DNA of 23,919 nt from an uncultured Clostridia bacterium (GCA_947178015.1 CAMWWW010000004.1:1-23919); one strand, 5' to 3'. Shown: positions 15,343 to 23,855, counted from the stretch's first letter. A program made the numbers and translations. The notes: generated by a model not told the origin, from the sequence alone.

Positions 15343-15406
15343 CATAACCAGCCCTGCTATTTTCTCCGCCGCTTTACGTCGCGAAGAAATAGCAGGGCTG
15401 GTTATG
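15343..15406. terminator. Bidirectional terminator between dnaB and yfhO
   Basis: Perfect 20-bp arms 15343-15362 and 15387-15406 (core CCAGCCCTGC/GCAGGGCTGG) enclose a 24-nt loop that can pair partly by itself. T-rich tracts follow on both strands (TTTCTCTTTCT on plus, CTACTTTTCTTT on minus), so it fits termination of both convergent operons. Confidence 0.85.
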
Positions 15407-15427
15407 TGTTTCTCTTTCTAAACGGAT

Positions 15428-17941
15428 TTATTCTATTTCTATATCGTTTTTCCTTTCTTTTCTTTTTTGCTTTTTCCACATAATGATTCCAATCAAAGCG
15501 GCAAGGCTCACCGCGCTGATAAGCAGTCCTATTTTTAATCCATATGGAGAGTAGGAGAATACAATCTCATGTGTTCCGGCTGTTACTGGCACAGAGATAA
15601 GAGCATCTTTAAATGCTTGAACGGGAACCTTTTTGCCGTCAATCTTTACGGTCCATCCTTTTTCGTATAGTATGGAGGTAAGAAGCAGCATGTCTGATTC
15701 GGCTGTTATGGTTCCTTTTATCCGGGTTTCCTTCCATTCTGTAACTGTAAGGCCGCGATTGGAGAGTGTTTCGTGCAATATCCTAAAGTTATTTAGATTT
15801 AAGCTGTAGACACTGGCATGGATGGAATCCTTTCCTGTAGCAGAAAATGCAATGTGGGAGCCGGCGGGGCAGCTGCCTAAATCTATAATGTAGCGGTTGC
15901 GTATTCCCGTGTAGGTCTCAGGATCGCGGAAAGTTGCTCCACTTCCATCTGTAAAGGTTGCGGCAAAATCTTCTCCATCTGAGGAGACATAGATATAAAG
16001 ATAACTGTCATTTTCAGGATAAATATCAACGGTGTTTCCAGTGATTTTGTACTCTGTCTGTGAAAAGATGGGGGAAACATTGGCGGCGAGATCAGCAAAA
16101 CTGTTCTGAACGGCAAATGGGTTATTTGTTCTGTGTGACCATCTATTTTCCAGTGTATCAGGAATCAGAAAACCAATGGGAAGGGTGTATTCATTTTTAT
16201 ATAAATAAATATCATCTTTTTGTGTGTAGAGTGTTCTTAGCTCTGTGTCCTCTATCTGTTCTGAGCTGAGTACATACTTCACAGATAAAAGCGCTTCTGT
16301 TAGTGGCGTGGAGCCATAGTAGGAGTAGGAATTTGTGGATTCTTCACAGCCCAGTCCAGCGAGGAGATCGGCAAAACCGTCGTTCGCAGTGGAGGAGAAG
16401 ATGGATACTCCCTTGTAGTGATGCCATGCACTGTCATTTTTTGTTCTACGTTTTAGTTTTTCAACACGGTAGAAGGAGGTATCTTCCTTTGCCGTCTGCT
16501 TGATTACAGAGGTGATGGCAGCGTTGTCTTTGACATATGCAGTGCGGCCTGTCGTGTTGACGCTTGTCACCAATGTGTTGATAAATGCCTCAAGTATTAT
16601 AAATAGGAAGAAAATAAAATGATAGGCAAGCTTTGGTATTTTTCGGTTTTGGTGGAGCGATAGCGTGATGGCGTACAGACCGACAAACAGCAGACTTACA
16701 TAGACAATATAGTAAGGGTACTCGTTATCCGCCATCAGATGTTCAATCACAAGAAATAAAACAGTTACAATGCCGACAATACGCACGATATCCTTGGAGG
16801 AATGAGTGCGGATATGCCGCAGTCCTTCATATGCCATTGTTAGCAGAAGGAAATTGAAGATAAAGCTTTGTCTGCAAGGCAGGCTGTTTGGGAAGTGAAA
16901 GCCATGCCAGATATAGTTTAGAATATTTAAATTAAAACTAATATAAAATAGGAAGATCAAAGCAAATTTTCCTATTTTTTCTCGTATATTGATCTTAGGA
17001 TTGAGCGCATACAGTGGCACGAGAAGAAAGATAAGCATACCACAGTAGATATTTGGTTCATGGGCGGAGAATATGGCTGGCTCCACAATCATAAGCTGTC
17101 TGGAGATCATCTCCAAAACCGAGAAGTAGCGCGTTAGATTTTTGGGAAAATTGATATTCCCGGATACAGTTAGGGTAAGTGCAAAGTATTCTGGAATTAG
17201 CAAAAATGCACCGATGCCGCCTGCTATGAGAGAATAGATTGCAAAATTTAGACAACGCTTTGGAAGGTTTTTCCATGAGTCCTCGCAGGCAGCGATCTGA
17301 AGGATAAAGTACAGCACACAGAAAATACATATCATAATGGAAATATAGTAGTTGGATAGTATGCAGAGAGCAAGACTGACACAATATAATATTCCCTTAT
17401 TTTCTTTTACCAGATATTCTAAGCCAAGAAGAACCAAAGGCAGGAGCCAGATGCAGTCCAGCCACATAACATTCCAGCTATAGGAGCAGATGTAGGCGGA
17501 CAAAGAGTAAAAAACAGAGATTCCTGCCACTAGGGGATTGCGGGTGGAAAAGTGTTTGCAGGTGTAATAGGAAAAAGTGACGCCAGATAGACCTACTTTT
17601 AGTATTAAGATCACGCTCATCAGCTCGATCAGATACTTTTGGGAGAATAGAATCAAAAACCAGTTGATGGGTGTGGCAAGATAGTAGGCATATAGTGCGG
17701 TGAAATTCACTCCCATGCCAATATTCCACGAATAGGTAAGGTTCCCTCCTGTCCTCAACTTATTTTGAAATTCAGCGAGAAATGGAGCATACTGATGATA
17801 CATATCGCTGCGCAGAAAACATTGTTGACCAAAAGGGTAGACGCCCCGCAGGATGTAAATTAGGATCAGTATGGTGACAGGTATAAAGAATGACAACACG
17901 TAAATATGTGTGGAATCTTTGGGAAGATTGTCTTTTTGCAT
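15428..17941 (-). CDS. yfhO: YfhO-family multi-span membrane glycosyltransferase (GT-C type)
   Basis: 837-aa polytopic protein of the YfhO family. Roughly a dozen membrane segments (first about 14-32; others to about 465) carry the conserved exoplasmic loop SDMYHQYAPF with Asp46, the likely catalytic region. Next are SWNIGMGVNF near 75-85 and a NVMWLD motif near 155-160. An extracytoplasmic region (about 480-800) and a last membrane helix with a basic tail end the protein. In Bacillus the family acts with the polyprenyl-phosphate glycosyltransferase CsbB, transferring a sugar outside the membrane. AAGGAG 9 nt before the ATG supports this start. Last gene of the prfC unit, 26 bp after gtrA. 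The acceptor (teichoic-acid-like polymer, lipid or protein) is unknown. Confidence 0.9.
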   Translation of the reverse strand: MQKDNLPKDSTHIYVLSFFIPVTILILIYILRGVYPFGQQCFLRSDMYHQYAPFLAEFQNKLRTGGNLTYSWNIGMGVNFTALYAYYLATPINWFLILFSQKYLIELMSVILILKVGLSGVTFSYYTCKHFSTRNPLVAGISVFYSLSAYICSYSWNVMWLDCIWLLPLVLLGLEYLVKENKGILYCVSLALCILSNYYISIMICIFCVLYFILQIAACEDSWKNLPKRCLNFAIYSLIAGGIGAFLLIPEYFALTLTVSGNINFPKNLTRYFSVLEMISRQLMIVEPAIFSAHEPNIYCGMLIFLLVPLYALNPKINIREKIGKFALIFLFYISFNLNILNYIWHGFHFPNSLPCRQSFIFNFLLLTMAYEGLRHIRTHSSKDIVRIVGIVTVLFLVIEHLMADNEYPYYIVYVSLLFVGLYAITLSLHQNRKIPKLAYHFIFFLFIILEAFINTLVTSVNTTGRTAYVKDNAAITSVIKQTAKEDTSFYRVEKLKRRTKNDSAWHHYKGVSIFSSTANDGFADLLAGLGCEESTNSYSYYGSTPLTEALLSVKYVLSSEQIEDTELRTLYTQKDDIYLYKNEYTLPIGFLIPDTLENRWSHRTNNPFAVQNSFADLAANVSPIFSQTEYKITGNTVDIYPENDSYLYIYVSSDGEDFAATFTDGSGATFRDPETYTGIRNRYIIDLGSCPAGSHIAFSATGKDSIHASVYSLNLNNFRILHETLSNRGLTVTEWKETRIKGTITAESDMLLLTSILYEKGWTVKIDGKKVPVQAFKDALISVPVTAGTHEIVFSYSPYGLKIGLLISAVSLAALIGIIMWKKQKRKERKNDIEIE

Positions 17942-17967
17942 GGTGGTGAAAGCTCCTTATTTTTCAT

Positions 17968-18405
17968 TTACGAAGGCTGTTTCTTTTTAAAGATAAACAG
18001 CTTGCTAAAAATATAATTTATGATAATGACAATAATATTGGATAAAAGCTTTGCCAGAGAATCGTGGATTGCCAAAAATTCCACAGCGAGTATCATAAAG
18101 CCGAGATCGCAGAGGCCAGAAAAAAGGCGGCAGCCCACAAAAGCAGGTATTTCTCGGATAAGAACAGCTTTTGCAAAGCTTTTGCTCTCGAATACATATA
18201 ATTTATTCGTGATATAGGCAAAGGCGACAGCAAAGATCCATGCAACTACAGTGGCGGCAGCATAGTGGATGCTAAGCCATTTGCATAGCTCATAGGTAAC
18301 ATAATTGACAATGGTGGTCAAAACACCAAAAATCAAGTAGGAGATGGTCTCACGATTGAGCAGTTTTTTTAGTGGTGATGGTAGTTTATGAAGAAGAGTT
18401 TCCAT
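17968..18405 (-). CDS. GtrA-family membrane protein (putative polyprenyl-phosphate-sugar flippase)
   Basis: 145-aa protein with four predicted membrane helices (about 20-40, 47-70, 85-108, 118-137). It has the GtrA-type repeats TNKLYVF and NYIFSKLFIF near the ends of helices 2 and 4, each followed by basic residues. GtrA proteins are thought to flip undecaprenyl-phosphate-linked sugars across the membrane. The gene overlaps the 3' end of the upstream glycosyltransferase by 20 bp, indicating translational coupling, and is followed by yfhO, giving synthase, flippase and transferase in order. Confidence 0.9.
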   Translation of the reverse strand: METLLHKLPSPLKKLLNRETISYLIFGVLTTIVNYVTYELCKWLSIHYAAATVVAWIFAVAFAYITNKLYVFESKSFAKAVLIREIPAFVGCRLFSGLCDLGFMILAVEFLAIHDSLAKLLSNIIVIIINYIFSKLFIFKKKQPS

Positions 18406-19357
18406 TGGCAGATTTCTCCTGTTTTCTATCCTTGATGGAGGATGCTTTTAGTATATAAATTGGTCGGTCCTTCGTTTCCATATAGATATGTCCAATGTAT
18501 TCACCCAGAATACCAACAGAAAGCTCGATAATGCCGCCGAGAAATAACACAGCGCACAGCGTGGTGACATAACCGGGCACATCGATGCCAAAGGCAAGTG
18601 TCTGTATTAAGGTGATAATAATATAGAGAAAGGCAAAACTTGAGATAACAAATCCGAGAGCAGATACCATGCGAAGCGGCGCTACAGAAAAGGCGGTGAT
18701 GCCGTCGATCGCATATTTAAATAAGCCCCAGAAGCTCCATTTTGTCTTGCCGAGTGTGCGTTCTACATTCTCGTAGGGAAGCCACTTGGTATCGAAGCCA
18801 ACCCATGAAAAGATGCCCTTGGAAAAGCGCTGCACCTCGGAGAGAGCCAACACGGCATCCACCATCTGTCTGGACATAATGCGATAATCCACAGCACCCT
18901 GAACAAGATTAACATCGGTAAGGCGGTTGCTGACGCGGTAAAAGCAGCGAGAAAATGCACTGCGGAGCTTTGATTCTCCCGTGCGTGAGGTTCGCATGGC
19001 GGCACAGCAGTCGTGACCCGCCTCGATTCCCTTTAACATATCTGGAATGAGGGCAGGAGGATGCTGCAGATCCGCGTCCATAATAATCACATAATCGCCG
19101 TCCGCATACGTAAGCCCAGCGTACATGCCAGCCTCCTTGCCAAAATTGCGCGAGAAGGAAAGAAAATCAACATGCATATGCGTGTTGGAAAGTTCTTTTA
19201 ATATAAGCAGAGTGCGGTCACTGCTTCCGTCGTCGACAAAAATAAAGTGAAAGCTGTAGCCGGAGATAGTGTTAAGCACTTTTTGTGTCTCCTCAAAAAA
19301 TAACTTAAGCACAGCCTCCTCATTATAACATGGAACAATAATACTAACTGCTTTCAT
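18386..19357 (-). CDS. GT2 polyprenyl-phosphate glycosyltransferase (DPM1/CsbB/GtrB-like)
   Basis: 323-aa enzyme expected to load a nucleotide sugar onto undecaprenyl phosphate on the cytoplasmic side. The GT-A domain (1-225) has VPCYNEE (8-14), VDDGSSD (41-47), the metal-binding DAD (94-96, in MDADLQHPP) and SRNFGKEAGMYAGL (69-82), typical of the DPM1-like subgroup. Two C-terminal membrane helices (about 230-255 and 265-290) follow KTKWSFWGLFKYAIDGI. GAGG about 8 nt before the ATG. It starts 32 bp after prfC with no promoter seen, so it is probably in the prfC transcript. Sugar specificity (glucose, GlcNAc or other) cannot be read from the motifs. Confidence 0.93.
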   Translation of the reverse strand: MKAVSIIVPCYNEEAVLKLFFEETQKVLNTISGYSFHFIFVDDGSSDRTLLILKELSNTHMHVDFLSFSRNFGKEAGMYAGLTYADGDYVIIMDADLQHPPALIPDMLKGIEAGHDCCAAMRTSRTGESKLRSAFSRCFYRVSNRLTDVNLVQGAVDYRIMSRQMVDAVLALSEVQRFSKGIFSWVGFDTKWLPYENVERTLGKTKWSFWGLFKYAIDGITAFSVAPLRMVSALGFVISSFAFLYIIITLIQTLAFGIDVPGYVTTLCAVLFLGGIIELSVGILGEYIGHIYMETKDRPIYILKASSIKDRKQEKSANGNSSS

Positions 19358-19389
19358 AATATACCTCGGTTTCTGCCATGTGTGTTCTA

Positions 19390-20979
19390 TTAATTATGTC
19401 CAAATTCAGATAAAATAAGTCCTTTGTTTCTATCTAAGGTCATGCCGATGCTCCAGCTATTGATAAAGAGAAGCAGAGGATTGCCCTTAAGATCACGGAT
19501 TTTTTTCATGTCGGAGGTTCCGCTTAGCGCGTCCAGATCCAAATCCGTATTTTCAATCCAGCGGATGTACTCGTAGGGAAGCTGTTCCAGTCGAATATCC
19601 ACATTATATTCATTTTCCAGACGATATTTAAGAACTTCAAATTGCAGGACACCGACAACACCCACGATAATCTCCTCCATACCAGTATTAAACTCCTGAA
19701 AGATCTGGATGGCGCCTTCTTGTGCGATCTGTGTGATGCCCTTGATAAATTGTTTGCGCTTCATGGTATCCATCTGGCGGACTCTGGCAAAATGCTCCGG
19801 CGCAAAGGTAGGGATTCCCTCAAATTCAAATTTTTGAGAAGGTGACAAAATAGTATCACCGATGGAGAAAATACCCGGATCAAAAACACCGATAATATCT
19901 CCCGCATAAGCTTCTTCAATCACCTTGCGCTCCTGAGCCATAAGCTGCTGAGGCTGCGACAGCCGCATTTTTTTATTTCCCTGAACGTGGAAAACTTCCA
20001 TATCGGAATGAAATTTGCCTGAACAGATGCGCATAAAAGCGATTCTGTCACGGTGCGCTTTGTTCATATTTGCCTGAATCTTAAAGACAAAGGCAGAAAA
20101 ATAATCTTGAAATGGATCAATAAGCCCTGCATTGGAATTGCGGGGAAGTGGTGAGGAGGTCATTTCTAAAAAATGAGAGAGAAATGTCTCCACGCCAAAA
20201 TTTGTCAGCGCAGAACCAAAAAATACCGGAGAGAGCTCTCCTTTACTGACCAAATTAAGATCAAATTCCGCGCTGGCTCCATCAAGCAGCTCAATCTCTT
20301 CCATCAAGGTATTTTTCGCATCTTCACCGATATAATCCGTGAGAGAAGGATCGTCTATAGAGACAGAAAGCTCGGTTCCTTCCTTTGTACCCTTATCTGT
20401 GTCAGAAAAGAGCAGAATCTGTTGCATATTTCTATCATAAACTCCCTTAAAATTTTTTCCTGAGCCAATGGGCCAATTAATAGGACAGGTAGCAATGCCG
20501 AGCTCCTTCTCAATCTCGTCAAGAAGATCAAAAGTATCGTTGGCGTCACGGTCCATTTTATTAATGAAAGTAAAGATAGGAATATGCCTCATCACGCACA
20601 CCTTAAATAGTTTTCGGGTCTGCGCCTCCACACCTTTGGAGCCGTCAATCACCATAACTGCCGAGTCGGCAGCCATAAGGGTGCGGTAGGTATCCTCAGA
20701 AAAATCTTGATGTCCCGGCGTATCCAATATATTGATACAATAATTATTGTAATTAAATTGAAGAACAGATGAGGTGACAGAGATTCCGCGCTCTTTCTCG
20801 ATCTCCATCCAATCTGACACGGCATGTCTGGCCGTAGCCTTGCCCTTGACGGAGCCGGCAAGATTGATGGCGCCTCCATAGAGCAGGAACTTTTCTGTCA
20901 AGGTAGTTTTGCCGGCATCAGGATGAGAGATGATGGCAAAAGTTCTGCGTTTTTGTATTTCATTCTGATAAGTAGACAC
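19390..20979 (-). CDS. prfC: Peptide chain release factor 3
   Basis: 529-aa translational GTPase RF3, which releases RF1/RF2 from the ribosome after peptide release. The G domain has G1 SHPDAGKTT (18-26), switch regions around ERGISVTSS (63-71), G3 DTPGH (86-90) and G4 NKMD (140-143); EF-Tu-like domain 2 and the RF3-specific C-terminal domain follow. GTG 20979 is the likely start: GGGAGG lies 6-7 nt upstream and the protein then begins STYQNEIQKRRTFAIISHPDAG as in other RF3s. The frame runs open 47 codons further to the predicted transcription start, but those residues do not resemble the family. First gene of a probable operon with the glycosylation genes. Confidence 0.95.
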   Translation of the reverse strand: MSTYQNEIQKRRTFAIISHPDAGKTTLTEKFLLYGGAINLAGSVKGKATARHAVSDWMEIEKERGISVTSSVLQFNYNNYCINILDTPGHQDFSEDTYRTLMAADSAVMVIDGSKGVEAQTRKLFKVCVMRHIPIFTFINKMDRDANDTFDLLDEIEKELGIATCPINWPIGSGKNFKGVYDRNMQQILLFSDTDKGTKEGTELSVSIDDPSLTDYIGEDAKNTLMEEIELLDGASAEFDLNLVSKGELSPVFFGSALTNFGVETFLSHFLEMTSSPLPRNSNAGLIDPFQDYFSAFVFKIQANMNKAHRDRIAFMRICSGKFHSDMEVFHVQGNKKMRLSQPQQLMAQERKVIEEAYAGDIIGVFDPGIFSIGDTILSPSQKFEFEGIPTFAPEHFARVRQMDTMKRKQFIKGITQIAQEGAIQIFQEFNTGMEEIIVGVVGVLQFEVLKYRLENEYNVDIRLEQLPYEYIRWIENTDLDLDALSGTSDMKKIRDLKGNPLLLFINSWSIGMTLDRNKGLILSEFGHN

Positions 20980-21109
20980 AATAATCCTCCCAAATAACGA
21001 CGGAGACATAAAAAATGTTTGTCCGCCTTGCATATGCGCAGAGCTGCATAAAGAAAATAAGCTGCTAACACAGCCCACAGCCCGCGGCGAGTATGTTCTC
21101 CTACTCGAT
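20980..21109 (-). promoter_or_regulatory. Long 5' untranslated leader of prfC
   Basis: About 130 nt separate the predicted start site from the GTG codon. The RNA can form a hairpin just upstream of the SD, GGCGGA with TCCGTC (one G-U) extended by ACAT/ATGT around a T-rich loop, at about 21000-21031. No known riboswitch signature is recognised. Confidence 0.35.
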
Positions 21110-21115
21110 TCTACT

Positions 21116-21145
21116 ATCATAGCCCATTATCTGGCAGATTGTCAA
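21116..21145 (-). promoter_or_regulatory. Promoter of prfC and the downstream glycosylation genes
   Basis: On the minus strand, TTGACA (21145-21140), an 18-bp spacer and TATGAT (21121-21116), close to the sigma-A consensus. Confidence 0.8.
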
Positions 21146-21192
21146 GACAGAAGGGAATAAAATTCCTTGAAAGGATGCCATTTCATTTATGC

Positions 21193-22092
21193 TTATGGTG
21201 TAATTTTTTCTAATAGCTCTTCTCTATCAGCATAGGAGTAATCAGCCTGTGATGTTATCTGAAACCCCAGTTTCTGATAGAGTGCGCAAGCCGCAATATT
21301 TCTGCTGTTGACCTCCAATGTAATGGGGAGGTTTGGATAGATTGTGGTAAGTTCTTGAAGCAGTGCGCTTAACATCGCTAGGGCATAGCCTTTTTTCTGG
21401 TGTGCTGGATGAATGGCTACTCCTAAGATAGACAACTCTTTTTTTCCTGCTGTGAAAAAACACATGCCAATGGATTGGCTTTTGCTGCCAAGAGTGAGCT
21501 TTCTTGCAAAGGTATGCTCCGATTCAAACAGATCCGTGAGAAGCTGATGAGATGCCGCTTCAGATAGATGGTAGGCTGCGGCGTGAAGCTTGGCAAGAGC
21601 GTTCCTTTCTTTTTTGGATGCCGGGAGCAGGACAAGTTTTTCTGGCAGTGCTCTGTTGGTGGAGCAGGGGCTGTGCAGCGCCATAAGATATTCCGAGTAC
21701 TGATATGCGGTATCCAGCTTTTTCTGTATTGATGCAAAGGCGCGCGCATTTGGTTCATATACAAATAGAAGATCACAGATGTTGTATTTTCTTAGGACAA
21801 GCAGAGCTTGTCTTAAAAGTGCACGAAAGCAGCCTTTATGACGGTAGTTGGGCGCCGTGTAGGCGTATATCTCTGCTTCTGTGGGAGCCGGAGCAAAGAC
21901 GGAGAGAAACGCGATCAGCGTGGAGGGGTGCTCTGGGTGGTAGAGCAAATAAAAACAGGGAAGATCGGGATCAAAGTTGAATTCGTTTGACACAAAGATG
22001 CTTCCTTTTAGATGTTCTTCTTTTTTGCAGTCTGCCTCAAGGCTGGCGACGGCCGCAGCCTGTGAGGCGTTTAATTGATTTGTGATAAGCAA
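21193..22092 (-). CDS. Tandem GNAT-domain acetyltransferase
   Basis: 299-aa protein with two GNAT-like halves. The first (about 40-150) has a degenerate acetyl-CoA loop in YRHKGCFRALL. The second (about 160-299) has VAIHPAHQKKGYALAML, the R/QxxGxG/A-type pyrophosphate-binding motif, then LEVNSRNIAACALYQKLGF, the typical motif B. The second half is therefore the more likely active domain. The start is uncertain: TTG 22092 lies 6 nt after AGGAG, while a GTG at 22095 is only 3 nt after it. It begins within 10 bp of the pncB stop codon and is therefore co-transcribed with pncB. The substrate is unknown; a role in NAD metabolism is only suggested by position. Confidence 0.85.
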   Translation of the reverse strand: MLITNQLNASQAAAVASLEADCKKEEHLKGSIFVSNEFNFDPDLPCFYLLYHPEHPSTLIAFLSVFAPAPTEAEIYAYTAPNYRHKGCFRALLRQALLVLRKYNICDLLFVYEPNARAFASIQKKLDTAYQYSEYLMALHSPCSTNRALPEKLVLLPASKKERNALAKLHAAAYHLSEAASHQLLTDLFESEHTFARKLTLGSKSQSIGMCFFTAGKKELSILGVAIHPAHQKKGYALAMLSALLQELTTIYPNLPITLEVNSRNIAACALYQKLGFQITSQADYSYADREELLEKITP

Positions 22093-22101
22093 CACGATCT
22101 C

Positions 22102-23562
22102 CTATCTTAATGTTGTGTGAAAAGAATCAAGGAGCTGTTTTTTAATTTGGTATAATTCATTAGATAAATCCACATGTACTTTATGTGGGTTGACAAGTCG
22201 TCTTGTCTCGTCCCAGAGAGTATCAAGCTCCTTCTGGCAGTAGCTGCGGATATCCATCACCTTTGGCGAATTATAAACGCAGGCTCCATTCTGGAATACA
22301 GGGACCATCAACTCGCGCATGGTATAGGTGTCCGGTTTGAGAAGAGTTTTTTTCCATGTCTCAATTGGATCAAATATAAGCAAAGAGTTTTTGGTATCAT
22401 AGCTTTCTCCCACAAGTGCGATAAGATCGGCCTTTAGCTTGCCGTTCTCTTTGTCGTAGATACGAAATACCGTTTTATTTCCCGGATTGGTGATTTTTGC
22501 GGTATTTTCGGAAAGTTTGATCTTGGGGATAAATCTCCCTGTTTTTTTGTCTTTGACAGCAGCCAGCTTGTAGACTCCGCCGAACGCAGGGCAGTCTTTA
22601 GAAGTAATAAGATTTGTCCCGACGCCCCAAGAGGTGATGGCAGCGCCCTGCGTCTTTAAGCTGTCAATTAAGTATTCGTCAAGATCGCTGGAAGCGGAGA
22701 TCACAGCATCCGGGAAACCTGCCGCATCCAACATTCTTCTAGCTTCTTTTGAGAGGTAGGCAAGGTCGCCGCTGTCTAGTCGAATTCCATAGAATGTAAG
22801 CGGGATTCCAGCTTCCTTCATCTCTGTAAATATGCGAATAGCGTTGGGCACGCCGGAGTTTAATGTGTCATAGGTATCAACCAGCAAAATACATGCATTG
22901 GGATAAAGTTGGGAATACTTTTTAAATGCCGTATATTCATCCGGGAAGCTCATAATCCAGCTATGGGCGTGTGTTCCCTTCACTGGAACATCAAAAAGCT
23001 GACCACAGAGAACATTTGATGTACCGATACATCCCCCGATCATAGCAGCTCGCGCTCCCCAAGTGCCAGCGTCTGGTCCCTGCGCACGGCGAAGACCAAA
23101 CTCCATAATGCCATCTCCCTGTGCAGCATAGACAACACGAGATGCTTTGGTGGCAATTAAACTCTGATGATTAATAATATTGAGGATGGCTGTCTCTACA
23201 AGCTGCGCTTCCATCGCAGGAGCGATCACTTTAACAAGAGGTTCCCTTGGAAATACCACCGTTCCTTCTGGGATTGCATAAATATCCCCCGAAAAATGAA
23301 AACGACTCAAATAATCCAAAAAATCCTCATCAAACAGGTGCAGACCTCTTAAATAGGCGATATCTTCTCTGTTAAAATGAAGATTTTTAACATAATCAAT
23401 TACCTGCTCCAAGCCTGCTGTGATCGCATAACCACTGCCGGAAGGATTCTGGCGGTAAAAGGCGTCAAATACAACCGTATCATTCGTGTCATTTTTGTAA
23501 TAACCCTGCATCATAGTAAGCTCATACAGGTCTGTAAGTAAAGTTAAATTCCTCGAATCCAT
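22102..23562 (-). CDS. pncB: Nicotinate phosphoribosyltransferase
   Basis: 486-aa enzyme of NAD salvage: nicotinate + PRPP + ATP to nicotinate mononucleotide. The N-terminal TDLYELTMMQGYY (10-22) is characteristic. EFGLRRAQGPDAG (154-166) and GTHAHSWIMSF (196-206; His198 is the likely phosphorylated His) form the active site, with RLDSGDLAYLS further on binding the PRPP phosphates. The length fits the Gram-positive PncB group rather than the roughly 400-aa E. coli form. AAGGAG lies 7 nt before the ATG. First gene of a two-gene operon with the GNAT protein. A palindrome upstream of its promoter is a candidate operator. Confidence 0.95.
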   Translation of the reverse strand: MDSRNLTLLTDLYELTMMQGYYKNDTNDTVVFDAFYRQNPSGSGYAITAGLEQVIDYVKNLHFNREDIAYLRGLHLFDEDFLDYLSRFHFSGDIYAIPEGTVVFPREPLVKVIAPAMEAQLVETAILNIINHQSLIATKASRVVYAAQGDGIMEFGLRRAQGPDAGTWGARAAMIGGCIGTSNVLCGQLFDVPVKGTHAHSWIMSFPDEYTAFKKYSQLYPNACILLVDTYDTLNSGVPNAIRIFTEMKEAGIPLTFYGIRLDSGDLAYLSKEARRMLDAAGFPDAVISASSDLDEYLIDSLKTQGAAITSWGVGTNLITSKDCPAFGGVYKLAAVKDKKTGRFIPKIKLSENTAKITNPGNKTVFRIYDKENGKLKADLIALVGESYDTKNSLLIFDPIETWKKTLLKPDTYTMRELMVPVFQNGACVYNSPKVMDIRSYCQKELDTLWDETRRLVNPHKVHVDLSNELYQIKKQLLDSFHTTLR

Positions 23563-23610
23563 GGGGTTCTCCTTTTTGTAAATAGATTTGGTGCCAAGTT
23601 GTTATCATTC

Positions 23611-23638
23611 AGTATAGCACAAAAATAAAAATATACAA
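23611..23638 (-). promoter_or_regulatory. Promoter of pncB
   Basis: On the minus strand, TTGTAT (23638-23633), a 16-bp spacer and TATACT (23616-23611) preceded by TGC, an extended -10. Confidence 0.65.
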
Positions 23639-23641
23639 GCC

Positions 23642-23659
23642 TTACTGTCTTGTCAGTAA
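23642..23659. promoter_or_regulatory. Palindrome next to the pncB -35: candidate operator
   Basis: TTACTGTCTTGTCAGTAA is an 18-bp near-palindrome (7 of 8 positions per arm around a TT centre) that ends 4 bp upstream of the pncB -35. It could bind a niacin-responsive regulator such as NiaR; I cannot confirm a match to that regulator's site. Confidence 0.4.
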
Positions 23660-23754
23660 AAACTTGATTTTTCTATTATAAATTGACGATACATTTTTGG
23701 ATAATTTCTATATGAAAAATTGTATGTTTTATGATGTGGATAGTAGAAACTACA

Positions 23755-23783
23755 TTGACGAACGCTTTTTTGGTTGTTATAAT
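23755..23783 (+). promoter_or_regulatory. Promoter of the gene at the right edge
   Basis: TTGACG (23755-23760), a 17-bp spacer and a consensus TATAAT (23778-23783). One of the strongest promoters in the window; start site near 23790. Confidence 0.85.
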
Positions 23784-23787
23784 GTAA

Positions 23788-23834
23788 ACAGACAAAAATT
23801 TTTGACCATGCTACAGACAAAAACTTTTGTCTGT
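23788..23834 (+). repeat. Direct and inverted ACAGACAAAA repeats at the start of the edge transcript
   Basis: ACAGACAAAAA occurs at 23788-23798 and 23813-23823, 25 bp apart, and the inverted TTTTGTCTGT at 23825-23834 makes a perfect 10-bp inverted repeat with 23813-23822. The first copy also overlaps the palindrome CAAAAATTTTTG (23793-23804). The elements cover the predicted transcription start, so they may be an operator or a 5' RNA hairpin. Confidence 0.5.
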
Positions 23835-23855
23835 GAATGACAGGAGAGATGCAAT

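Noticed and set aside
21150..21170. Small hairpin GGAAT/ATTCC after the GNAT gene as a terminator
   Set aside because: Only 5 bp with no following U tract; it lies just upstream of the prfC promoter.
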